This document shows positions 21,683 to 32,704 of a DNA stretch of 64,000 nucleotides, piece after piece; within the stretch, counting starts at the first letter, position 1, and every line of letters starts with the position of its first letter. Made by a program: the position numbers and the translations under genes. The notes beneath the pieces were generated by a model. It saw nothing but the letters and a program-made list of their open reading frames with translations. It ran no database searches and had not been told where the DNA came from. Location of the stretch: contig OY756139.1 of NCBI GenBank assembly GCA_963576785.1, positions 3,844,001 through 3,908,000 on the forward strand, read 5' to 3'. This DNA comes from Chlorophyllum brunneum (Eukaryota > Basidiomycota > Agaricomycetes > Agaricales > Agaricaceae).

Positions 21683-24600
21683 GTGATTCCACAAAAACAA
21701 AACTCAATGTGCGAACTTCTCCTCGATTCAATGATCAAAACAAAGAAGGGACCCAAGCAAATCACTACACTGGTGGATTCCAGATGTACACACACATGCA
21801 TAGCACAGAGAGTAGTAGAAGAAGAACAGATCACGACCAAACCCCTCGAAACCCCAATACAAGTAATCAATGCCAACGGAACCAAAAACAAGAAGGGAGA
21901 AATAACAGATACAGCACAACTGGTACTAAGCAATGGCAAACACATGGAAGAAATTGAAGCAATGGTAACACAACTGGAAAGTGCAGACCTATATCTCAGA
22001 CATGACTGGCTAGTCAAGTACAATCCAGAAATCGACTGGACAAACAACATAGTATGCTTCAATAGATGCCCGAAGGACTGCACCACACACCACAACGATA
22101 TATGGTTCAACAAAAGAATATGCACAGTAAAAGAACACATAGAGGAAAAGAAAACCAGCCAAACAAACCCAGAGGACCTACCAACATACCTGCAGCCATA
22201 TACGCACCTGTTCAACAAGAAGAACTTCGACAAACTACCAGAACATACGATATGGGACCACAAAATAAACCTGACAGAAGACGCACCACTGGTATTACAG
22301 TCCAAGGTCTACCCAATGACATTAATGGAGAAACAAGAACTACAAAAATTTCTCAATGAAAATATTGCCTCAGGATGAATTCGACCATCGCAATACCCCT
22401 ATGCTACACCATGCTTCTTCATACCCAAAAAGATGGAACCAAACAACTGGTACAAGACTACAAGAAGCTAAATGAACACATGATCAAAGACAAAATGCCA
22501 CTTCCACTCATAAGCAAAGTTATCAACAAACTCAAGAACATGAAAGTCTTCAACAAACTCGATATCATCTGGGGATACAATAATGTCAGGATAAGGGAAG
22601 GCGATGAATGGAAAGCAGCATTCATAACAAACAACGGATTATTCGAGCCAACGGTCATGTTTTTTGGAATGAGTAACTCGCCAGCAACATTTCAAAGGAT
22701 GATGAACACTGTCTTTCGAGATATGCTACATGAAGGAACAGTCATCAACTACATGGATGATTTTGTCATACCCAGGACCACACAACAGGAACTTGAAGAC
22801 AGGGCAAAACGATTTCTCGATATCGCAGCAAAACACCAACTATACTTCAAGAGATCAAAATGTGTATTTGATGCAAAGGAAATACCTATACTAGGATTTG
22901 TGGTTGGACAAGGCAGCGTTAAAATAGAGGAGGAGAAAGTAAAAGTGGTGAAAGAATGGCCAACACCCAAATCCCTAAAAGATGTCGAGAAATTCCTAGG
23001 ATTTGCAAACTTCTACTGACAATTCATTCACAACTTCAGCAACATAGCAGCCCCACTACATGAGTTGAAGAAAAAAGACACACAATGGGTATGGAAGGAA
23101 CAACAGCAGCAAGCCTTTGAAAGGATCAAAGAAAAGATCACAAGCGAACTGGTACTAGCAATGCCACAAGACAAGGGTCAATACAGGGTAGAAGTGGATG
23201 CATCAGGATATGGAGTAGGAGCAGTATTGTCACAAAAACAAGAAGAAAACTGGCACCCGATCGCATTCCATTCAAGAACAATGACACCTGCAGAACGAAA
23301 CTATCAAATCTATGATAAAGAGTTACTCGCCATTCGAGAAGCAATCAAGACCTGGAGACAATATCTACTTGATGCAGATGAACCATTTGAAATATGGACC
23401 GATCACAAAAACCTGGAATATTTCCGAAAACCACAGCAACTCACAGGATGACAAGCAAGGTGGCAGATGGAGTTACAAGAATACCATTACATGCTGAAAC
23501 ATATCCCCAGAAAAACCAACACAAAAGCTGATGTCTTGTCAAGACTAACAAAAATGGACACTACTTGAGACAACACCGACATTACCTTACTACCTGACCA
23601 CTTATTCGATGACAGCATGATCACCACAATCCAACAAATTTGGGAAATCTCAGGAGAAGAAGATCTGAAACACCAAATACAAAAGGAGACAAGAAGGGAA
23701 ACACAATGGCTAAAAGAAAAAGAGAAGCGACCAAAGGAGATATGGGAAACAGATGGAGTACCAATGTTTGAAGAAAGAATATATGTCCCACCCAACAACC
23801 AAATACAACAAGAAATACTGCGACAACACCACAACAAAATAGATGTAGGACATCCAGGACAACAGCAAATGATCGAACTCCTTAAATGGAGTTATTGGTG
23901 GCCTCAAATGTGTAACAACATCAAATGATACATCAGAGGGTGTGAGGCATGCCAATGAAACAAAATACTCCAAACAAGACCAACAGCACATCTCCATCCA
24001 TTACCGACACCAGCAGAACCTTGGGAAGAGATATCAATCGACATGATAGGACTACTACCAGAATCAGAAGGATATGACGCAATACTTGTCATAGTCAATT
24101 GTTTCAGCAAAATGATCAGATTGTGAGCAGTCAACACCACCTTAACATCCAAGGAGTTAGGGGATATCTATTGAGATGACATACGGAGAACACATGGAAT
24201 ACCCCGAAGAATTATCAGCGATAGAGGCCCACAATTCGCATCCAAATTCATGGCAGAACTATGCTGAGCAATAGGAACCCAGCAAAACTTATCCACGGCA
24301 TACCATCCACAAACCGACAGTCAAACAGAGTGCATCAACCAAGAGTTTGAAACATACCTCAGAAATGTAATAAACCATGCTCAAGACAATTGGAAAAAAT
24401 GGCTAGCCACAGTGGAATTCCAATATAATGACAAAACCCACACAGCCACCAGATATTCACCATTCGAAATAGTTTATGGACAACACTCTTGGAAAGAAGA
24501 TATAACGAGCATCACCAAAGTACCTGCAATCACAGAACGAATACAAGAGTTACAAAACATGCGACAAGAAGCAACAAAAATGTTACAATGCAGTCAGGAA

Positions 24601-25091
24601 CAAATGGAGAAATGCAACAGCACTAAGCCAGAATATGAATACACCCCAGAAGAACAAGTTTGGCTCAAAGCAAGTAATATCAGGACAACAAGGCCAACCA
24701 AAAAGCTGGATCACAAACAATATGGACCATTCAGGATAAAAACAAAAATAGGCAAAACAAGCTACCAATTGGAATTACCTGAAACATGGGCAATATACAA
24801 TGTGTTTAACAGCAGACTCTTCTCCCCCTATTGGAAACCTGAGTTCGACAGCCAGCGCACTCCACCACCACCAATGCCCGAGATCATCAACGATGAAGAA
24901 CAATATGAGGTAGAAGAGATCTGAGGACACCACACAAGAGGACAACAAAAGCAATTCCTAGTACACTGGAAAGAGTATACCTCCGAGGAAGACACATAGG
25001 AGAATGAGCCAGAGTTGGGAAACACCAAGGAGGCAGTTCAAGAATTTTTAGACAAGATTTCGAGGACGAAACCTATAAAAAGGGGGGGTAA
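21683..25091 (+). pseudogene. gypsy-1 pol: protease, RT, RNase H, integrase, chromodomain
   Basis: This is the pol polyprotein of a chromodomain-containing Ty3/gypsy element, in a different frame from gag. The protease segment reads TLVDSRCTHTC near 21770 (DSG expected, Gly to Arg). RT shows KVFNKLDIIWGYNN, FFGMSNSPATFQRMM and the catalytic box NYMDDFV near 22757. RNase H shows VEVDASGYGVGAVL near 23190, NYQIYDKELLAI and WTDHKNLEYF. Integrase shows HHNKIDVGHPGQ with CEACQ, then SIDMIG, IISDRGPQF near 24215 and TECINQEFETYL (DDE residues present). A chromodomain-like end lies near 24910-25050 (QFLVHWKEYTSEEDT). Stops, mostly TGA at arginine codons (23017-23019, 23449-23451), kill it. The stop is at 25089. 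Confidence 0.93.
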
Positions 25092-25153
25092 AAAGTGACA
25101 ATTATGAACAACAAACCTCATGTTACAAGAGATCACTACACTCGACGCACCTC

Positions 25154-26083
25154 ATGCTGTATCCACTGCACCCTAAACTTCGCCGATTACCTTCACAGCA
25201 CACCATGCACACTGAACGCAAGCCCACCCCTTTCCCAGCCAATGATGCAGAGTTCAAACAAGAACTTAACAACCTCCTCAATGCCCAGTCCACCGAAGAT
25301 CAAATCGAACACTATACCACCACAACCAAAGGACTCACATACATCGCCCACACCATCAACAACCTCCAAATCCAAGCCAAAGCCCTGAGCCACATTCTAC
25401 TCGTCACCACTACCAGAGCCCTCCCTGCTGCTATGTCAACTGGGAAATACGAACTTATGAAGGAGTTATTAGATAAAGCAGCCACCAACCTCAACGTACT
25501 AGTGCACTCTGATGCAAAGAAATGCATCCAAAGTGCCTTAATCATAACAGGCAAAAGACTCAATCACCTCACTGACTCGAGTGACAATCCCACCTACAGA
25601 CTTGCACAGAGACTAATAGATCTCGACTCATACATCCCCACTACTTTACCCGACAAGCCACCCTACCACAAAGACAATGAACAGGACTGGTTAGACGAAG
25701 GAATGGAGGGAATCAACAAATCAGTCCCAGACCATCTAATGGAACTGGATATGAGAGATGAAGTAGACCACCTCCTTATCCAACTGCCTGATATGGACCC
25801 ACCACCCAAACCAACGATATTCAACCCACCCCCATCTTATCTCACACTCAAAGATGGAGGACAGTTCGAAGAAAACTACTGGGAAGAGATAATACACAAC
25901 CTCATTGCAGCCGAAACAAACAATACAGCTATGTTCAAAGGATGCACTATAGCCCTCTTCAGAGGAGGCCAAGACTATGCTCCCTTTTGGATTGGATGTC
26001 GACACAAATCAGGAACCCCGATGATTGGTCCTACCAAATGTCAACTTGTCAACACCTTACACAAAGAACAAGACAACAAGTAG
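25154..26083 (+). CDS. gypsy-1 ORF3: accessory protein of unknown function
   Basis: This 309-codon open frame lies between the pol stop (25091) and the polypurine tract, starting at ATG 25154 (MLYPLHPKLRRLPSQHTMHT); a second ATG is at 25202. I recognise no family. It has no signal peptide or hydrophobic membrane segment, so it does not look like an envelope protein. The predicted protein is polar and partly helical (ELMKELLDKAATNLNVLVHS), with an acidic Asp/Pro-rich part (QLPDMDPPPKP) and a more conserved-looking end (ALFRGGQDYAPFWIGC, MIGPTKCQLVNTLHKEQ). It is open while gag and pol are riddled with stops. Gypsy-3 keeps a recognisable homologue at 48540-49490. It could aid nucleic-acid binding or targeting, but this is only inference. 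Confidence 0.72.
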   Translation: MLYPLHPKLRRLPSQHTMHTERKPTPFPANDAEFKQELNNLLNAQSTEDQIEHYTTTTKGLTYIAHTINNLQIQAKALSHILLVTTTRALPAAMSTGKYELMKELLDKAATNLNVLVHSDAKKCIQSALIITGKRLNHLTDSSDNPTYRLAQRLIDLDSYIPTTLPDKPPYHKDNEQDWLDEGMEGINKSVPDHLMELDMRDEVDHLLIQLPDMDPPPKPTIFNPPPSYLTLKDGGQFEENYWEEIIHNLIAAETNNTAMFKGCTIALFRGGQDYAPFWIGCRHKSGTPMIGPTKCQLVNTLHKEQDNK

Positions 26084-26126
26084 ACTACAGTATTTCATGG
26101 GGTCATGAAAGTAAAAAGGGAGGTAT

Positions 26127-26643
26127 TGTTATGAACTATAGATAGGCAGTACATTCCTATCATGCGCCCATCACATTTATCATTCCTACATATCTGTTTC
26201 ATCCCTTATGGCTGTACTCTTACTGACTTGTTCTACTTGTCCCCTATGACTCCTTTACTCTGCTCCCTTATTCTTAGCTCTTACCACTAGTATATAAAGT
26301 GTAGTAATACTTGATGTATTCCTTACACTTTACCAATCATATCATCTCTTACTCTCTTCTCTACNNNNNNNNNNNNNNNNNNNNNNNNNNNNNNNNNNNN
26401 NNNNNNNNNNNNNNNNNNNNNNNNNNNNNNNNNNNNNNNNNNNNNNNNNNNNNNNNNNNNNNNNNNNNNNNNNNNNNNNNNNNNNNNNNNNNNNNNNNNN
26501 NNNNNNNNNNNNNNNNNNNNNNNNNNNNNNNNNNNNNNNNNNNNNNNNNNNNNNNNNNNNNNNNATCATCTCTTACTCTCTTCTCTACTTCCTTGTCTTT
26601 ATCCAAAGACTTGCAATCTGAGTCTTAGACTAAGGTCGTAACA
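26127..26643 (+). repeat. gypsy-1 3' LTR, interrupted by assembly gap
   Basis: The LTR starts TGTTATGAAC at 26127 and ends CGTAACA at 26643. The real LTR sequence is 26127-26364 plus 26565-26643. The 24 bases before the gap are repeated immediately after it, so the true LTR is probably about 293 bases with no missing sequence. It is followed by CTTAT, half of a target duplication. Confidence 0.88.
26365..26564. other. Assembly gap (200 N)
   Basis: Exactly 200 undetermined bases sit inside the gypsy-1 3' LTR. Flanks 26341-26364 and 26565-26588 are identical, as expected when two contig ends overlap but were scaffolded with a fixed-size gap. Confidence 0.99.
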
Positions 26644-26782
26644 CTTATGGTCACTGAGACTCTTAACCTGGAGAGGTCAATTCCATCTATTGCCAAACCT
26701 ACATGATATGCTTTGGACCCCAATCTCCCAGACACAGTCATCAATCTTCTCTTCACCTCGGGTATGCTTTTGCATATCCCCA
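26644..26782 (+). pseudogene. LINE-A ORF2 endonuclease slice, inverted spacer
   Basis: These 139 bases of LINE ORF2 read on the plus strand (YALDPNLPDTVINLLFTSGM-like), corresponding to LINE-C 38130-38270. The rest of LINE-A is on the minus strand, so this slice is inverted. It begins with CTTAT, the same five bases that abut gypsy-2 at 32993-32997 (as ATAAG). Its left neighbour is the gypsy-1 3' LTR and its right neighbour the truncated gypsy-2 3' LTR. Confidence 0.85.
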
Positions 26783-26928
26783 AATAAGGGAGCAGAGTAA
26801 AGGAGTCATAGGGGACAAGTAGAACAAGTCAGTAAGAGTACAGCCATAAGGGATGAAACAGATATGTAGGAATGATAAATGTGATGGGCGCATGATAGGA
26901 ATGTACTGCCTATCTATAGTTCATAACA
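26783..26928 (-). repeat. gypsy-2 3' LTR, truncated
   Basis: Only the first 146 bases of the LTR (from TGTTATGAAC, 26928) remain. The rest is replaced by the LINE slice ending at 26782. The polypurine tract precedes it at 26929-26942. Confidence 0.9.
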
Positions 26929-26971
26929 ATACCTCCCTTTTTACTTTCATGACCCCATGAAATACTGTAGT

Positions 26972-27901
26972 CTACTTGTTGTCTTGTTCTTTGTGTAAGG
27001 TGTTGACAAGTTGACATTTGGTAGGACCAATCATCGGGGTTCCTGATTTGTGTCGACATCCAATCCAAAAGGGAGCATAGTCTTGGCCTCCTCTGAAGAG
27101 GGCTATAGTGCATCCTTTGAACATAGCTGTATTGTTTGTTTCGGCTGCAATGAGGTTGTGTATTATCTCTTCCCAGTAGTTTTCTTCGAACTGTCCTCCA
27201 TCTTTGAGTGTGAGATAAGATGGGGGTGGGTTGAATATCGTTGGTTTGGGTGGTGGGTCCATATCAGGCAGTTGGATAAGGAGGTGGTCTACTTCATCTC
27301 TCATATCCAGTTCCATTAGATGGTCTGGGACTGATTTGTTGATTCCCTCCATTCCTTCGTCTAACCAGTCCTGTTCATTGTCTTTGTGGTAGGGTGGCTT
27401 GTCGGGTAAAGTAGTGGGGATGTATGAGTCGAGATCTATTAGTCTCTGTGCAAGTCTGTAGGTGGGATTGTCACTCGAGTCAGTGAGGTGATTGAGTCTT
27501 TTGCCTGTTATGATTAAGGCACTTTGGATGCATTTCTTTGCATCAGAGTGCACTAGTACGTTGAGGTTGGTGGCTGCTTTATCTAATAACTCCTTCATAA
27601 GTTCGTATTTCCCAGTTGACATAGCAGCAGGGAGGGCTCTGGTAGTGGTGACGAGTAGAATGTGGCTCAGGGCTTTGGCTTGGATTTGGAGGTTGTTGAT
27701 GGTGTGGGCGATGTATGTGAGTCCTTTGGTTGTGGTGGTATAGTGTTCGATTTGATCTTCGGTGGACTGGGCATTGAGGAGGTTGTTAAGTTCTTGTTTG
27801 AACTCTGCATCATTGGCTGGGAAAGGGGTGGGCTTGCGTTCAGTGTGCATGGTGTGCTGTGAAGGTAATCGGCGAAGTTTAGGGTGCAGTGGATACAGCA
27901 T
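26972..27901 (-). CDS. gypsy-2 ORF3: accessory protein of unknown function
   Basis: This 309-codon frame is the mirror copy of the gypsy-1 ORF3, with identical predicted protein, starting at ATG 27901. The same description applies: polar, no membrane segment, between pol and the 3' LTR. Because the arms are nearly identical it adds no independent evidence of conservation; the gypsy-3 copy does. Confidence 0.7.
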   Translation of the reverse strand: MLYPLHPKLRRLPSQHTMHTERKPTPFPANDAEFKQELNNLLNAQSTEDQIEHYTTTTKGLTYIAHTINNLQIQAKALSHILLVTTTRALPAAMSTGKYELMKELLDKAATNLNVLVHSDAKKCIQSALIITGKRLNHLTDSSDNPTYRLAQRLIDLDSYIPTTLPDKPPYHKDNEQDWLDEGMEGINKSVPDHLMELDMRDEVDHLLIQLPDMDPPPKPTIFNPPPSYLTLKDGGQFEENYWEEIIHNLIAAETNNTAMFKGCTIALFRGGQDYAPFWIGCRHKSGTPMIGPTKCQLVNTLHKEQDNK

Positions 27902-27963
27902 GAGGTGCGTCGAGTGTAGTGATCTCTTGTAACATGAGGTTTGTTGTTCATAATTGTCACTTT

Positions 27964-30900
27964 TTACCCCCCCTTTTTATAGGTTTCGTCCTCGAAATCT
28001 TGTCTAAAAATTCTTGAACTGCCTCCTTGGTGTTTCCCAACTCTGGCTCATTCTCCTATGTGTCTTCCTCGGAGGTATACTCTTTCCAGTGTACTAGGAA
28101 TTGCTTTTGTTGTCCTCTTGTGTGGTGTCCTCAGATCTCTTCTACCTCATATTGTTCTTCATCGTTGATGATCTCGGGCATTGGTGGTGGTGGAGTGCGC
28201 TGGCTGTCGAACTCAGGTTTCCAATAGGGGGAGAAGAGTCTGCTGTTAAACACATTGTATATTGCCCATGTTTCAGGTAATTCCAATTGGTAGCTTGTTT
28301 TGCCTATTTTTGTTTTTATCCTGAATGGTCCATATTGTTTGTGATCCAGCTTTTTGGTTGGCCTTGTTGTCCTGATATTACTTGCTTTGAGCCAAACTTG
28401 TTCTTCTGGGGTGTATTCATATTCTGGCTTAGTGCTGTTGCATTTCTCCATTTGTTCCTGACTGCATTGTAACATTTTTGTTGCTTCTTGTCGCATGTTT
28501 TGTAACTCTTGTATTCGTTCTGTGATTGCAGGTACTTTGGTGATGCTCGTTATATCTTCTTTCCAAGAGTGTTGTCCATAAACTATTTCGAATGGTGAAT
28601 ATCTGGTGGCTGTGTGGGTTTTGTCATTATATTGGAATTCCACTGTGGCTAGCCATTTTTTCCAATTGTCTTGAGCATGGTTTATTACATTTCTGAGGTA
28701 TGTTTCAAACTCTTGGTTGATGCACTCTGTTTGACTGTCGGTTTGTGGATGGTATGCCGTGGATAAGTTTTGCTGGGTTCCTATTGCTCAGCATAGTTCT
28801 GCCATGAATTTGGATGCGAATTGTGGGCCTCTATCGCTGATAATTCTTCGGGGTATTCCATGTGTTCTCCGTATGTCATCTCAATAGATATCCCCTAACT
28901 CCTTGGATGTTAAGGTGGTGTTGACTGCTCACAATCTGATCATTTTGCTGAAACAATTGACTATGACAAGTATTGCGTCATATCCTTCTGATTCTGGTAG
29001 TAGTCCTATCATGTCGATTGATATCTCTTCCCAAGGTTCTGCTGGTGTCGGTAATGGATGGAGATGTGCTGTTGGTCTTGTTTGGAGTATTTTGTTTCAT
29101 TGGCATGCCTCACACCCTCTGATGTATCATTTGATGTTGTTACACATTTGAGGCCACCAATAACTCCATTTAAGGAGTTCGATCATTTGCTGTTGTCCTG
29201 GATGTCCTACATCTATTTTGTTGTGGTGTTGTCGCAGTATTTCTTGTTGTATTTGGTTGTTGGGTGGGACATATATTCTTTCTTCAAACATTGGTACTCC
29301 ATCTGTTTCCCATATCTCCTTTGGTCGCTTCTCTTTTTCTTTTAGCCATTGTGTTTCCCTTCTTGTCTCCTTTTGTATTTGGTGTTTCAGATCTTCTTCT
29401 CCTGAGATTTCCCAAATTTGTTGGATTGTGGTGATCATGCTGTCATCGAATAAGTGGTCAGGTAGTAAGGTAATGTCGGTGTTGTCTCAAGTAGTGTCCA
29501 TTTTTGTTAGTCTTGACAAGACATCAGCTTTTGTGTTGGTTTTTCTGGGGATATGTTTCAGCATGTAATGGTATTCTTGTAACTCCATCTGCCACCTTGC
29601 TTGTCATCCTGTGAGTTGCTGTGGTTTTCGGAAATATTCCAGGTTTTTGTGATCGGTCCATATTTCAAATGGTTCATCTGCATCAAGTAGATATTGTCTC
29701 CAGGTCTTGATTGCTTCTCGAATGGCGAGTAACTCTTTATCATAGATTTGATAGTTTCGTTCTGCAGGTGTCATTGTTCTTGAATGGAATGCGATCGGGT
29801 GCCAGTTTTCTTCTTGTTTTTGTGACAATACTGCTCCTACTCCATATCCTGATGCATCCACTTCTACCCTGTATTGACCCTTGTCTTGTGGCATTGCTAG
29901 TACCAGTTCGCTTGTGATCTTTTCTTTGATCCTTTCAAAGGCTTGCTGCTGTTGTTCCTTCCATACCCATTGTGTGTCTTTTTTCTTCAACTCATGTAGT
30001 GGGGCTGCTATGTTGCTGAAGTTGTGAATGAATTGTCAGTAGAAGTTTGCAAATCCTAGGAATTTCTCGACATCTTTTAGGGATTTGGGTGTTGGCCATT
30101 CTTTCACCACTTTTACTTTCTCCTCCTCTATTTTAACGCTGCCTTGTCCAACCACAAATCCTAGTATAGGTATTTCCTTTGCATCAAATACACATTTTGA
30201 TCTCTTGAAGTATAGTTGGTGTTTTGCTGCGATATCGAGAAATCGTTTTGCCCTGTCTTCAAGTTCCTGTTGTGTGGTCCTGGGTATGACAAAATCATCC
30301 ATGTAGTTGATGACTGTTCCTTCATGTAGCATATCTCGAAAGACAGTGTTCATCATCCTTTGAAATGTTGCTGGCGAGTTACTCATTCCAAAAAACATGA
30401 CCGTTGGCTCGAATAATCCGTTGTTTGTTATGAATGCTGCTTTCCATTCATCGCCTTCCCTTATCCTGACATTATTGTATCCCCAGATGATATCGAGTTT
30501 GTTGAAGACTTTCATGTTCTTGAGTTTGTTGATAACTTTGCTTATGAGTGGAAGTGGCATTTTGTCTTTGATCATGTGTTCATTTAGCTTCTTGTAGTCT
30601 TGTACCAGTTGTTTGGTTCCATCTTTTTGGGTATGAAGAAGCATGGTGTAGCATAGGGGTATTGCGATGGTCGAATTCATCCTGAGGCAATATTTTCATT
30701 GAGAAATTTTTGTAGTTCTTGTTTCTCCATTAATGTCATTGGGTAGACCTTGGACTGTAATACCAGTGGTGCGTCTTCTGTCAGGTTTATTTTGTGGTCC
30801 CATATCGTATGTTCTGGTAGTTTGTCGAAGTTCTTCTTGTTGAACAGGTGCGTATATGGCTGCAGGTATGTTGGTAGGTCCTCTGGGTTTGTTTGGCTGG

Positions 30901-31372
30901 TTTTCTTTTCCTCTATGTGTTCTTTTACTGTGCATATTCTTTTGTTGAACCATATATCGTTGTGGTGTGTGGTGCAGTCCTTCGGGCATCTATTGAAGCA
31001 TACTATGTTGTTTGTCCAGTCGATTTCTGGATTGTACTTGACTAGCCAGTCATGTCTGAGATATAGGTCTGCACTTTCCAGTTGTGTTACCATTGCTTCA
31101 ATTTCTTCCATGTGTTTGCCATTGCTTAGTACCAGTTGTGCTGTATCTGTTATTTCTCCCTTCTTGTTTTTGGTTCCGTTGGCATTGATTACTTGTATTG
31201 GGGTTTCGAGGGGTTTGGTCGTGATCTGTTCTTCTTCTACTACTCTCTGTGCTATGCATGTGTGTGTACATCTGGAATCCACCAGTGTAGTGATTTGCTT
31301 GGGTCCCTTCTTTGTTTTGATCATTGAATCGAGGAGAAGTTCGCACATTGAGTTTTGTTTTTGTGGAATCAC
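27964..31372 (-). pseudogene. gypsy-2 pol
   Basis: This is the mirror copy of the gypsy-1 pol, with protease, RT (NYMDDFV near 30300), RNase H, integrase (IISDRGPQF near 28840) and chromodomain-like end (near 28145-28005). The same stops occur at mirrored positions (for example 30038-30036 and 29606-29604). It encodes no complete enzyme. Confidence 0.93.
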
Positions 31373-31431
31373 ATATTGTCTATTGTGAAATAAAACAGAA
31401 ACTCTAGGTTTATTGGCTCGCAGGTTTGCGC

Positions 31432-32611
31432 CTACTCGGAGCCTTCGACAAAATCCTCTTTTGTCTCTTCTTCTATCTCCTTGGTAACCTCTCTGATGTG
31501 CGCTTTCTTCGGTGCTTTACAGTTCTTTGAGATGTGGCCTTGTTTGCCACAGTTATAGCATGTTATTTTGGTGTATGCTATCTTCGTCTTCTTGCGGCAG
31601 TATTTGGCAATGTGCCCATAGAGGTTACAGTTAAAACACCTCAGTTTGCTGTTCTGATCAGTGTCTGCCCTTTGTCTACCAATTTCCATTGGTTGTCCTC
31701 CACCTCCATAGGTGACTCCTGTGCTTGTTCTGACATCTCCCCATGTGATGTCCATTGTTTCGTATCCCTATCCTACTGCAAGGATGGTATTTCTCCATTT
31801 GCTGTATGTATCTGGAATTGAGGCTGCCGGGTAGCCTACAATACTTCAGATAATGTCTGCTCTGGTGTGTTGCTTGAGAAGGAATATGGCATGTGTGTCA
31901 TCTGTTCCTGCTTGGGTTTTCAATGCTTCAAACTCTATTAAGAAGTCTGCAGTGTTCCTCTTTCCCTGTTTGAACAACTCAATTTCCCCTTCTGCTATTG
32001 CTTTTCTATTCCCCAGGGAGAAAGTGGCTACCATCTCCTTTGCGAAGTCATTGAATGCTGGCATTTTCTTATCTTGAATCATTTGTAATTTGGCATTGGC
32101 ATAGGGACCTGTGAGTCCCCCTTTCATTTGAGCTAATATTCCAATTATTTTTTGCTCGTTATCGTCAATTTTGTTGAAGAGTGTCCATAAGGACATCGCT
32201 CTCTACCAATCGTCAAACTTGGTTCTATCTCCATTGAAATATCCTGGTTCTGGGGCTAGGTTCTTTGGGAAGTTGGTTTCATTGGCCATCTCTGATTCTG
32301 TCTCTGGTTCACTATGTTTGTTTTCGTAGGTCTTGGTGACTTCTATGTCGGATGTGGCTTCGGCAATTTCTGTATCAAATGGGGTCTCGGCAACTTCTAT
32401 GTCGAATGTGGTCTCGGCAACTTCTGTGTTGAATAGGGTCTTGAAAAGAGCTGTGTCTTCTTCTATACTGTGGTCGGATTTTTGCTGTTTAAGGAGGGAT
32501 TTCTGGTTCTGTTCATTGTTTGGATCCGGTGGTTACTGGTGATCCCTGGATATCTGTTGGTCTTGGAGCTCTTGGTCTTCTTGGTACTCTCAATGAGCTA
32601 CTGCTGCTCAT
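31432..32611 (-). pseudogene. gypsy-2 gag
   Basis: This is the mirror copy of gypsy-1 gag with both CCHC knuckles (near 31640 and 31560) and the same internal stops. The only amino-acid difference from gypsy-1 seen is Gln for Arg at 32130-32128 (LAQMKGG against LARMKGG), a G-to-A change at a CpG. Confidence 0.92.
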
Positions 32612-32704
32612 ATACTGTCATCCTGGTTGGAGGCTATTATTCCAAGCCTAGCTATGAATAGTGGCACCTCTCTTGCAAGGTGAGTCGAATGACACTTTAC
32701 CAAA

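Larger units (their letters stand above)
20063..26643 (+). mobile_element. gypsy-1: Ty3/gypsy chromodomain element, plus strand
   Basis: This LTR retrotransposon has LTRs 20063-20350 and 26127-26643 (the second contains the N gap), gag, pol with protease, RT, RNase H, integrase and a C-terminal chromodomain, and an extra ORF before the 3' LTR. A purine-rich tract (AAAAAGGGAGGTAT, 26113-26126) precedes the 3' LTR. The 5' flank CTGAG and the 3' flank CTTAT do not match. CTTAT instead matches the flank of gypsy-2 (see findings). It is the left arm of a large inverted repeat. Many in-frame stops make it defective. Confidence 0.93.

Noticed and set aside
21667..22305. 212-codon antisense ORF over gypsy-1 pol (and its mirror 30750-31388)
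   Set aside because: It is the exact antisense of the protease/RT start, with Cys/Ser/Leu-rich composition typical of a shadow frame; pol on the other strand has clear motifs.
25154..26083. Envelope (env) gene in the gypsy elements
   Set aside because: The position fits, but the predicted protein has no signal peptide, membrane anchor or Cys-rich ectodomain.
26654..26658. CTGAG after the gypsy-1 3' LTR as its target duplication (5' flank is CTGAG)
   Set aside because: It lies ten bases away from the LTR end and CTTAT adjoins directly; the match is probably chance.
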